Below, piece after piece: positions 1-6,004 of a stretch of DNA of 9,278 nt (position 1 is its first letter; every line of letters starts with the position of its first letter). This stretch comes from Paramuribaculum sp. Its GTDB lineage: Bacteria > Bacteroidota > Bacteroidia > Bacteroidales > Muribaculaceae. The DNA is taken from contig JAIDXU010000172.1 of assembly GCA_029058455.1 (NCBI GenBank), positions 1 to 9,278 of the forward strand, written 5' to 3'. The notes beneath the pieces were generated by a model, which was not told where the DNA came from, ran no database searches, and was given only the letters and a program-made list of their open reading frames with translations. The translations under genes were made by a program, and so were the position numbers.

Positions 1-137
1 CCGGTGTGCCTGACCATCAAATCACAGTAACTATCTCATACGAAGGCACGGCAGCCGATGTTGTAGAAGCTCTTAATGAGCTCTTTGACCTCAACCTCAT
101 CATAGAGTCTAAAACCGAAACTCCCGCCAAGCAATGA
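1..137 (+). CDS. C-terminal end of probable FecR-family anti-sigma factor (partial, 5' end outside window)
   Basis: An open frame enters from the left edge (first full codon at base 3) and ends in TGA at 135-137, giving 44 visible residues that start GVPDHQITVTISYEG and end TETPAKQ. The fragment has the strand-helix-strand rhythm (ITVTISYEGTAADVVEALNELFDLNLIIES) of the small C-terminal domain found in Bacteroidota FecR proteins (DUF4974). FecR proteins are inner-membrane anti-sigma factors that receive a signal from the N-terminal STN domain of a TonB-dependent receptor and release an ECF sigma factor. Its stop codon overlaps the start of the next gene in the sequence ATGA, and that gene encodes a receptor that does carry an STN domain. 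This context is the main support for the call; the fragment alone is too short to be decisive, and another small periplasmic or membrane protein is possible. Confidence 0.55.
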   Translation, partial: GVPDHQITVTISYEGTAADVVEALNELFDLNLIIESKTETPAKQ

Positions 138-2806
138 AAAGGAGCATACTCATTGCGCTGATCATTGCCGTGGTTTTCAGTGTCAGCGCCCAAAATGTCA
201 CGATAAAAGCAACCGACCGTGACGCGGAGAGCGTGTTTGCGGAGCTCATTCAGCAAACCGGCAAAAACTTCATCTACCCGGCCGGACTGCTCAACGGATT
301 GAAGGTGACTGTCAACGCCGGCAACACACCGTTGAGCGAGGTGCTCGACAAGATGTTTGGCCACACAGGCATATCCTACACCATCAAGGGTAACAATGTA
401 ACCCTTAAACAGGCTGATTTGAAAAACAATTCCAAACTCACCATAAGCGGCTTTGTAAAAGAGGCGGAAAGTGATGAGGTGCTTGTCGGGGCCACAGTTT
501 TTGACTTAAATTCAGGCAAGGGAACAACTACCAATGCCAACGGCTTCTACTCACTCACGCTTCCTGAAGGAAAGGTGAACCTTAAATTTCAATATATCGG
601 TTTTAAGCCTTATCAGTCAGGTGAGTTCATCTTGAAAAACAACACCAGGATGAATGTCACCCTCTCAAAACCCCGCGAACTGAAAGAGGTCACGGTCAAT
701 GCTTCGGTCAACAATGCCAAAGCCATGTATGCGCCTGAGATAGGTAGTCTGAACCTTACCCGTTCCACCATCAAGGCCACTCCGGTTATCTTCGGCGAAA
801 GCGATGTGGTGAAAACCCTGCAGCTCGAGCCGGGCGTTTCTGCCGGAATCGAGGGAATGGCGGGCATGTATGTTCACGGCGGCGACACCGACGAAAATCT
901 CTATATGCTCGACAATATTCCGCTCTATCAGGTTAATCATTTCGGAGGTCTGTTTTCAGCATTCAACGTCGATGCCCTGCGCAATGTGGATTTCTATAAA
1001 ACATCTTTCCCTGCCAAATATGACGGACGACTCTCCTCATTTATGGATGTCCATACCAAAGACGGTTCCCTGACCGAACATCACGGCAGTTTCCGTCTCG
1101 GTCTCACATCAGGCGCGTTTGACATCAACGGACCTCTATGGAAAAACCACACCTCTTATTCTTTCGCCATAAGGAGGTCATGGTATGACCTGCTCACAAT
1201 TCCGGCACTGGCGATCATGAATAAATGCAATAAAAATTCAAACACTCATTTCGGATATGCCTTCACCGACATAAATGCCAAGATCAACCACAATTTTTCA
1301 GATAAGTCAAGTGCATTTATAATGTTCTATTATGGTGAGGATTATCTGAGTGTGGGTGATGATGACAGAAAAAACCGGTTCTCAAACTTCTATGTCGGTA
1401 ACACCGCCACACCGTCATATCCGGCTGACAATAATTCCGAATCAATGGCCGACAACTCCTATACCGAAACCAGGGCGAAACTGAGGTGGGGAAATATCGT
1501 GGCCTCGGCAGGATGGAAATATATCTTCTCGCCCAAGCTTTACGGAGAGGTAACGGGAGCGTTCACACGATATTTCTCATCGCTTCGCAGTCACAAGGCG
1601 GAGTATGACATTACCGGCGATATAATCAATTCATTTAACCGCACGGCATATAGCCATCACAATAACATCAACGACATTATAGCCCGCGCAGACTTCAACT
1701 ATCTGTTAAGCACCGAAAACAAACTCGACTTCGGTGTCTCCTATACCAACCACTCATTTCTGCCTACGCGTGCCATACACACCTTGACCAAGGAGGATGA
1801 GCAGACAGCCATCTATGATGATGTGCCCGTATATCATGCCAACGAACTCAATTTCTATCTGTCGGATGATTACACTCTTAACAATTGGCTGAGAATAAAC
1901 GGCGGCATACATTACACCATGTTTAAAATCGGTGATAAGACAAAAAGCGGTCTTTCGCCACGCCTGTCACTGCGCATTACGCCCCGGGATAATTTCGCGA
2001 TAAAGGCGGCCTATTCAAGATCAACACAATTTATTCACCAACTTGCCGAAAGTAATATCTCCCTGCCCACCGACCAATGGATTCCTATAACGGGTGACCA
2101 GAAACCTCAGACAGCCGACAAAGTCGCTGTGGGCGGTTATTGGTCTACTCCCGACAAGCAATTCACACTCTCGGTCGAGGCTTACTATAAATGGATGTCA
2201 AATCTGATCGACTATACCGACGACTATTATCTCGTTCCGCCATCCGAGAGCTGGACAAAAAAATTAGGCGTAGGCGAAGGCCGATCACACGGCATTGACT
2301 TTAAGCTGGCAAGGGAGTTTGGCAATATCACCGGCCATGTGGCATATTCGCTGCTGTGGGCTGACCGCCGTTTCCCCGACAAAAACAAGGGAAATTGGTT
2401 TCCGGCACGCTTTGACAACCGACATAAAATCAACGTTGCTCTCGCCTGGAAAATCAATCCTAAATGGGAGGTCGGAGCGTCATGGACCGGCATGAGCGGC
2501 AACCGTATCACTCTTCCCCTGCAGTGTTGGAATGATCCGGCCCTCGGACCCTGGCATTTCGACATGACCTATTACGAATCGACCAACAACTATCGTCTGC
2601 CGTTCTATCATCGTCTTGACCTCTCGGCCACCCGCCACACGCGCCGGGGATATTGGACATTCAGTCTATATAATGCTTACTGTTATATGAATGTCATTGC
2701 CGTGAGACGCGACAGTGATTGGCTCGGTAATGAGGTTGTCGATATGTTTCAACACGTAAGAGCCATTCCCATTATCCCATCAGTCTCCTATACATGGCAC
2801 TTCTGA
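134..2806 (+). CDS. TonB-dependent outer-membrane receptor with STN signalling domain (FecA-like signal transducer)
   Basis: This 890-residue protein is an outer-membrane, TonB-energised importer. Visible order: signal peptide 1-19 (hydrophobic ILIALIIAVVF, cleavage after VSA); STN domain about 21-92, which in the family contacts an anti-sigma factor; CarboxypepD_reg-like beta-sandwich about 102-180 (ISGFVKEAESDEVLVGATV, then GFYSLTLPEG and YIGFKPY); plug about 200-310 (IFGESDVVKTLQLEPGV, VHGGDTDENLYMLDNIPLY); and a beta-barrel to the end, finishing SVSYTWHF with a terminal Phe as outer-membrane proteins do. Late-barrel motifs such as GEGRSHGIDFKL and WFPARFDNRHKINV are typical of the receptors that pair with DUF4249 proteins. 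The ATG overlaps the preceding stop as ATGA, so translation is probably coupled to the anti-sigma gene. A DUF4249 lipoprotein follows after 34 bases. No SusD-like gene is present, so this is not a standard SusCD glycan system. The substrate cannot be read from the sequence. Confidence 0.93.
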   Translation: MKRSILIALIIAVVFSVSAQNVTIKATDRDAESVFAELIQQTGKNFIYPAGLLNGLKVTVNAGNTPLSEVLDKMFGHTGISYTIKGNNVTLKQADLKNNSKLTISGFVKEAESDEVLVGATVFDLNSGKGTTTNANGFYSLTLPEGKVNLKFQYIGFKPYQSGEFILKNNTRMNVTLSKPRELKEVTVNASVNNAKAMYAPEIGSLNLTRSTIKATPVIFGESDVVKTLQLEPGVSAGIEGMAGMYVHGGDTDENLYMLDNIPLYQVNHFGGLFSAFNVDALRNVDFYKTSFPAKYDGRLSSFMDVHTKDGSLTEHHGSFRLGLTSGAFDINGPLWKNHTSYSFAIRRSWYDLLTIPALAIMNKCNKNSNTHFGYAFTDINAKINHNFSDKSSAFIMFYYGEDYLSVGDDDRKNRFSNFYVGNTATPSYPADNNSESMADNSYTETRAKLRWGNIVASAGWKYIFSPKLYGEVTGAFTRYFSSLRSHKAEYDITGDIINSFNRTAYSHHNNINDIIARADFNYLLSTENKLDFGVSYTNHSFLPTRAIHTLTKEDEQTAIYDDVPVYHANELNFYLSDDYTLNNWLRINGGIHYTMFKIGDKTKSGLSPRLSLRITPRDNFAIKAAYSRSTQFIHQLAESNISLPTDQWIPITGDQKPQTADKVAVGGYWSTPDKQFTLSVEAYYKWMSNLIDYTDDYYLVPPSESWTKKLGVGEGRSHGIDFKLAREFGNITGHVAYSLLWADRRFPDKNKGNWFPARFDNRHKINVALAWKINPKWEVGASWTGMSGNRITLPLQCWNDPALGPWHFDMTYYESTNNYRLPFYHRLDLSATRHTRRGYWTFSLYNAYCYMNVIAVRRDSDWLGNEVVDMFQHVRAIPIIPSVSYTWHF

Positions 2807-2840
2807 CACATCTCCTTTTCCAAACGCTAAAACAACGATT

Positions 2841-3881
2841 ATGAAATATATATCCCCCCTTCTGATTTTCATATCTGCTCTCTTACTCTCCGGCTGCTAC
2901 ACACATTTTGAGCCCGACATTCCGAGCACTCCGGTTGTTTGTCTCAACTCTCTCATCACCGCCGGCGAGAAAATATCGGTCGAGGTTACACGCACATGGA
3001 GATATTCCGAAGGCAATCCTGTGAGCGATAAAATTGACATCAACCTCAGCAATGCAGAAGTAACACTCTACGTCAACGGTCAATTTCAGGAAATCCTTAC
3101 TCTCACACCCCCTACCGATCCCTATCATAAAGTGACAAGCTATTATGAAGCCGAATATATACCTCAGTGCGGCGACAAGCTGAGAATTCATGCCAGAGAC
3201 AAAACTTATGGCGAGGCCGAGGCTGAGGTCACAGTACCGATGCCCGTGAAAATCGACAACGTAAAGACCTCCGTCAAAAGCAACGATTCATCCTACTATG
3301 AGGAAAATAACACATTCACATCATCATTCGACATGGTTCTGAATGTTTATTTCACCGACCCTGCCTCTCAGGTCAACTACTATATTTTTGATCTCCCCAC
3401 CTATAAAAGCATTATCTATGAGGATGAAGACGCGATCATGAACGTTTCGACAGCCGAATCAATCCGTATCACACCCGACTATTCCTTCGAGCCAATATTC
3501 TCGGAACATATCTCTCCGGTCGAAACAATCATATCCGACGCCTACGGTCTGTATACCGTTTTTTCCGACCGTCAGTTCTCAGGCAAACAATACTGCCTTG
3601 AAATTCCTGTCAGCGGATATTATAGGTGCGACTACACCAATCATCCCGACCTCAACGACAAACTCACCCTTGATGTCAACCTCAACCACATCTCAACGGA
3701 ATATTACAGCTATATGCTGTCGTTGTGGGCATCTACCGAGGGCATCAGCGGAGCTCTGGGAGGTGTAGGTCTGGGAGATGTAGTTTTTGAGCACAGCAAT
3801 GTCTCGTCAGGCGCCGGCATAGTAGCTACCCAAGCCACAGCCACCTTCGCCCTGCCGATACACGATATTCTCAGGGAGTAA
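2841..3881 (+). CDS. DUF4249-family outer-membrane lipoprotein, partner of the TonB-dependent receptor
   Basis: This 346-residue lipoprotein precursor has a hydrophobic leader (SPLLIFISALLL) ending in the lipobox LSGC, so Cys19 should be lipidated. Acidic residues follow (HFEPD, 22-26), which is compatible with, but does not prove, export to the cell surface. The early stretch VVCLNSLITAGEKISVEVTR (32-51), NAEVTLYVNGQF (71-82) and the late FEHSNVSSGAGIVA (about 316-329) match the pattern of DUF4249 proteins, whose family length is similar. DUF4249 genes in Bacteroidota usually sit directly after a receptor built like the one here, and they are thought to act as its surface accessory or ligand-binding partner in the way SusD serves SusC; the biochemical function is not established. 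The start is ATG in an A-rich context without a clear Shine-Dalgarno sequence. The 34-base gap and common strand indicate cotranscription with the receptor. It ends 10 bases before the convergent queA stop. Confidence 0.85.
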   Translation: MKYISPLLIFISALLLSGCYTHFEPDIPSTPVVCLNSLITAGEKISVEVTRTWRYSEGNPVSDKIDINLSNAEVTLYVNGQFQEILTLTPPTDPYHKVTSYYEAEYIPQCGDKLRIHARDKTYGEAEAEVTVPMPVKIDNVKTSVKSNDSSYYEENNTFTSSFDMVLNVYFTDPASQVNYYIFDLPTYKSIIYEDEDAIMNVSTAESIRITPDYSFEPIFSEHISPVETIISDAYGLYTVFSDRQFSGKQYCLEIPVSGYYRCDYTNHPDLNDKLTLDVNLNHISTEYYSYMLSLWASTEGISGALGGVGLGDVVFEHSNVSSGAGIVATQATATFALPIHDILRE

Positions 3882-3891
3882 GCTTTAGCGG

Positions 3892-5160
3892 TTACTTGCT
3901 ACCTACGCCAAGCAGCAGGCACGCATCGCCATAGCTCAGAAAGCGGTAATCACAATCAATAGCATGGCGATAGAGCTCTTTCCATCGCTCACCTATAAAC
4001 GCGCTCACAAGCAGAAGCAGCGTTGATCTCGGCTGATGGAAATTGGTGATTATGTTGTCGACCACCCTGTACTTATATCCCGGCACTATGATAATGCGAG
4101 TAGAGGCCGTGAGATAGTCGGCTCCTGTCGCCTCAAGATGTCTGAGCAATGCCTCAAATGCTTCCTCAACCGACAGGTCGGGATGTGAGGGTGAATAGGG
4201 ATACCACTGCTCCACACGGTCGATGTTCATGCCCGAAGCAGCCATGCAACCGAGATGATAGAGACTCTCGAGAGTGCGCACCGAAGTGGTGCCTACCGCA
4301 GTAACGGGACATTTTCGCTTGGCTAATTCGGCTATCAGGCCACGGCTCACAGAGATAAATTCAGAGTGCATGTCATGATCGGCGATTGTGTCGCTCTTCA
4401 CCGGCTTAAAGGTTCCGGCACCTACATGCAGGGTGAGGGTGCGCCGCTCTATTCCCTTATCGGCAAGACGCGACAGCAGTTCGGGCGTGAAATGCAACCC
4501 CGCTGTCGGAGCCGCAACCGAGCCTTCGATACGCGAAAACACAGTCTGATAGTCGCGGGTATCGCTCTCCTCCGAGTTGCGGTTAAGATAGGGAGGAATA
4601 GGTATTTCGCCGGCTGCCGCGATTATCTGCGAAAACGACACTTCGCTGTTATCCCAGCCAAATTCTATTATGCGCGCCGATGAGTCGCCGTCAACAACTC
4701 CGTCGACTTTTCTTGCTGTGAGAATCACCTGACCCACACCCTCGATTTCGACAGGCAGTGAAAGTTCCCCCGACTTCCAGCGCTTGCTGTTACCTACAAA
4801 ACAGGTCCATGAGCAGCCGCTTGTCGACGCAAACGAGCAGGCATAGTCAACCGGCTCGACCGGCTCAAGCACAAACACCTCTATCAGTGCGCCCGTTGAC
4901 TTTCTGAATCTCAACCGCGCATTGATAACTCGCGTATCGTTGGCCACAAGCAAACTGTTGGCCGGAAGCAGCGAAACGATGTCGCTGAACCGATAATCAC
5001 CAAACCGACCGTCGGGATAGCTTACGAGCAGTTTGCAGCTGTCGCGCTGAGCCAACGGATGGGTTGCGATACGCTCGTCAGGCAACGGATAGTCATAATC
5101 CTCTATACGTATATTTGACGGATCAACACTTTGTGCGGGGGTCTCCTCCTGATTTGTCAT
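3892..5160 (-). CDS. queA: S-adenosylmethionine:tRNA ribosyltransferase-isomerase (queuosine biosynthesis)
   Basis: QueA moves and isomerises the ribosyl group of SAM onto 7-aminomethyl-7-deazaguanine already placed at position 34 of tRNAs with GUN anticodons, giving epoxyqueuosine; it is cytoplasmic. With the ATG at 5158-5160 the protein is 422 residues. Family hallmarks, numbered from that start: IRIEDYDYPLPDERIA (18-33), NDTRVINARL (74-83), EIPIPPYL (185-192), SVAAPTAGLHFTPELL (214-229), LHVGAGTFKPV (244-254), VGTTSVRTLESL (289-300), NIITNFHQPRSTLLLLVSAF (369-388) and YRFLSYGDACLL (405-416). It is somewhat longer than the roughly 350-residue E. coli enzyme, as is common in Bacteroidota. 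The frame can be extended upstream to TTG at 5187, but that codon lies inside the promoter -7 box, whereas the ATG has AGGAG three bases upstream (5164-5168, minus strand). The gene stands alone, divergent from rubredoxin; no other queuosine gene is in the window. Confidence 0.97.
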   Translation of the reverse strand: MTNQEETPAQSVDPSNIRIEDYDYPLPDERIATHPLAQRDSCKLLVSYPDGRFGDYRFSDIVSLLPANSLLVANDTRVINARLRFRKSTGALIEVFVLEPVEPVDYACSFASTSGCSWTCFVGNSKRWKSGELSLPVEIEGVGQVILTARKVDGVVDGDSSARIIEFGWDNSEVSFSQIIAAAGEIPIPPYLNRNSEESDTRDYQTVFSRIEGSVAAPTAGLHFTPELLSRLADKGIERRTLTLHVGAGTFKPVKSDTIADHDMHSEFISVSRGLIAELAKRKCPVTAVGTTSVRTLESLYHLGCMAASGMNIDRVEQWYPYSPSHPDLSVEEAFEALLRHLEATGADYLTASTRIIIVPGYKYRVVDNIITNFHQPRSTLLLLVSAFIGERWKELYRHAIDCDYRFLSYGDACLLLGVGSK

Positions 5161-5184
5161 AGTCTCCTGAATATATTTTCCGGG

Positions 5185-5215
5185 CAAAATTAGTCAAATC
5201 ATTCCGTTCTGCCAA
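5185..5215 (-). promoter_or_regulatory. Putative Bacteroidota-type promoter of queA
   Basis: Read on the minus strand, TAATTTTG at 5185-5192 matches the Bacteroidota -7 consensus TAnnTTTG exactly. A TTGG at 5212-5215 lies 19 bases upstream, close to the expected position and form of the -33 element. Transcription would begin near 5178, giving a leader of about 18 bases before the ATG at 5160 and excluding the TTG at 5187 as a start. Confidence 0.6.
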
Positions 5216-5316
5216 GAATATGCGTTGCCGACCAAACATTATTACGCCAATCTACGTTATAAAGGTGTACCAACTAAAACTAAACCTTTAAACTCTAATC
5301 CCTAAAATCTAATACT

Positions 5317-5484
5317 ATGAATACTGACAAATACATTTGCGAAGTCTGTGAATGGGAATATGATCCCGCAGTAGGTGATCCCGAAAACGGTATTGCTCCC
5401 GGAACAGCATTTGCCGACCTTCCCGATGATTGGGTATGCCCTCTCTGCGGTGTAGGCAAAGATCAATTCCGCAAGGAAGACTAA
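5317..5484 (+). CDS. Rubredoxin
   Basis: This 55-residue cytoplasmic electron carrier binds one iron atom through four cysteines. The ligands are visible as C8-x-x-C11 and C41-P-L-C44-G, with 29 residues between the pairs. The family core is intact: [16 protein letters not shown] (15-30), then the aromatic and acidic [11 protein letters not shown] (32-42). The glycine usual after the first CxxC is replaced, giving CEWEY, a variant that appears in other Bacteroidota rubredoxins. Start is the ATG at 5317 in an A/T-rich leader without a Shine-Dalgarno match, which is common in this phylum. It is a single-gene unit: queA diverges on its left and a strong terminator follows 36 bases after the stop. 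Partner proteins are not encoded nearby; in anaerobes rubredoxins often serve rubrerythrin and other oxidative-stress enzymes, but nothing here shows the partner. Confidence 0.96.
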   Translation: MNTDKYICEVCEWEYDPAVGDPENGIAPGTAFADLPDDWVCPLCGVGKDQFRKED

Positions 5485-5520
5485 CACTTCATACAGCTAT
5501 ATTACCTTAAACTACTCACT

Positions 5521-5555
5521 GAGCCGGTGTTAAGCACATCGGTTCTTTTTTTTTT
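5521..5555 (+). terminator. Rho-independent terminator of rubredoxin
   Basis: GAGCCGGTGT (5521-5530) pairs with ACATCGGTTC (5536-5545) in a 10-base stem with two G-T wobbles around the 5-base loop TAAGC, followed immediately by ten T residues (5546-5555). It ends the rubredoxin transcript and insulates the regulated promoter that begins a few bases later. Confidence 0.93.
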
Positions 5556-5562
5556 AAAATAA

Positions 5563-5579
5563 AACTGAAATTTTTAGTT
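5563..5579. promoter_or_regulatory. Putative BlaI-family operator 1
   Basis: The 17-base imperfect palindrome AACTGAAATTTTTAGTT has outer arms AACT and AGTT and inner AAA and TTT; 7 of 8 positions in the half-sites are complementary. It differs at only two central bases from a second copy 19 bases downstream, and covers the -33 region of the repressor gene's promoter. BlaI/MecI-family repressors bind such short A/T-rich dyads as dimers and control their own operon. Assignment to this repressor is inferred from position. Confidence 0.65.
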
Positions 5580-5606
5580 ATAACTGAAAAATTTAGTTTA
5601 TCTTTG
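5574..5606 (+). promoter_or_regulatory. Putative promoter of the BlaI-M56 operon
   Basis: TATCTTTG at 5599-5606 matches the Bacteroidota -7 consensus TAnnTTTG exactly. TTAG at 5574-5577, 21 bases upstream and inside operator 1, is a weak candidate for the -33 TTTG element. A start near 5613 would leave a leader of about 20 bases before the ATG at 5634. Both operators overlap the region polymerase must contact. Confidence 0.7.
5582..5598. promoter_or_regulatory. Putative BlaI-family operator 2
   Basis: AACTGAAAAATTTAGTT is the second copy of the dyad, identical to operator 1 at 15 of 17 positions and only three bases beyond its end. It ends directly against the -7 box, so a bound repressor would block polymerase. 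The 19-base centre spacing is close to two helical turns, which puts both dimers on roughly the same face of the DNA. Confidence 0.65.
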
Positions 5607-5633
5607 CGGCGTGAACTTATAACACCTCCAATC

Positions 5634-6002
5634 ATGAAACATCTCACACCCCGCGAAGAAGAAATAATGAAGCATTTTTGGGCTAACGGACCGATGACGG
5701 TGCAGACACTCAGGTCGCTCTATCCCGAGCCGCTTCCCCATTTCAACACTCTCAGCTCTCTGGTGAGACTGCTCGAGGAAAAAGGATGGCTTGGCCACAC
5801 TCCTCAAGGCAAGAGTTATGTTTATCATCCTCTGCTTTCGGAAACCGATGCCGGCCGACGTTCGGTGCGCTCGATAGTGAGCGAATATTTCGGCAACTCA
5901 TGCCGCAGACTTGTTTCAAACCTTGTGAAATCTGAGGATATTTCGATAGAGGAGCTTCGCTCATTGCTCGACGAAATTGAAAACTCATCTTCCGACCAAT
6001 AA
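5634..6002 (+). CDS. BlaI/MecI/CopY-family transcriptional repressor
   Basis: This 122-residue winged-helix repressor is expected to bind its own promoter as a dimer and to be inactivated by proteolysis triggered by the membrane protease encoded next to it. Residues 4-70 form the winged helix: LTPREEEIMKHFWANGPMTV, recognition helix FNTLSSLVRLLEEKGWL (37-53), then the wing GHTPQGKSYVYHPL (54-67). The C-terminal helices (73-118) are the dimerisation region. RLVSNLVKSEDISIEELRSL aligns with the segment of staphylococcal MecI/BlaI cut between Asn101 and Phe102; here the equivalent bond is Asn96-Leu97. The ATG at 5634 is chosen over the in-frame TTG at 5604 because that TTG is part of the -7 box. 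The stop lies two bases before the protease start. The family name does not by itself imply beta-lactam resistance. Confidence 0.93.
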   Translation: MKHLTPREEEIMKHFWANGPMTVQTLRSLYPEPLPHFNTLSSLVRLLEEKGWLGHTPQGKSYVYHPLLSETDAGRRSVRSIVSEYFGNSCRRLVSNLVKSEDISIEELRSLLDEIENSSSDQ

Positions 6003-6004
6003 CT

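Noticed and set aside
17..364. Minus-strand open frame of about 115 codons opposite the receptor start
   Set aside because: It lies antisense to the anti-sigma end, signal peptide and STN domain, which have clear family features; the frame itself shows no recognisable domain.
3877..3896. AGTAA/TTACT dyad spanning both convergent stop codons as a terminator
   Set aside because: Only five base pairs, A/T-rich, and no T-tract on either strand; explained by the two facing TAA stops.
5225..5260. Possible rubredoxin promoter (TTG at 5225 and TACGTTAT at 5253)
   Set aside because: The second box matches TAnnTTTG at only four of six fixed positions and the 25-base spacing is too long; the true promoter was not located.
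5272..5284. Two overlapping AACTAAA half-sites upstream of rubredoxin resembling half of the BlaI operator
   Set aside because: They are direct, not inverted, and lie in a generally A-rich leader; no full dyad and no clear promoter box beside them.
5604..5633. TTG start adding ten residues to the BlaI-family repressor
   Set aside because: The TTG is part of the exact -7 box TATCTTTG and cannot be in the mRNA; the ATG at 5634 begins the usual LTPREEEIM core.
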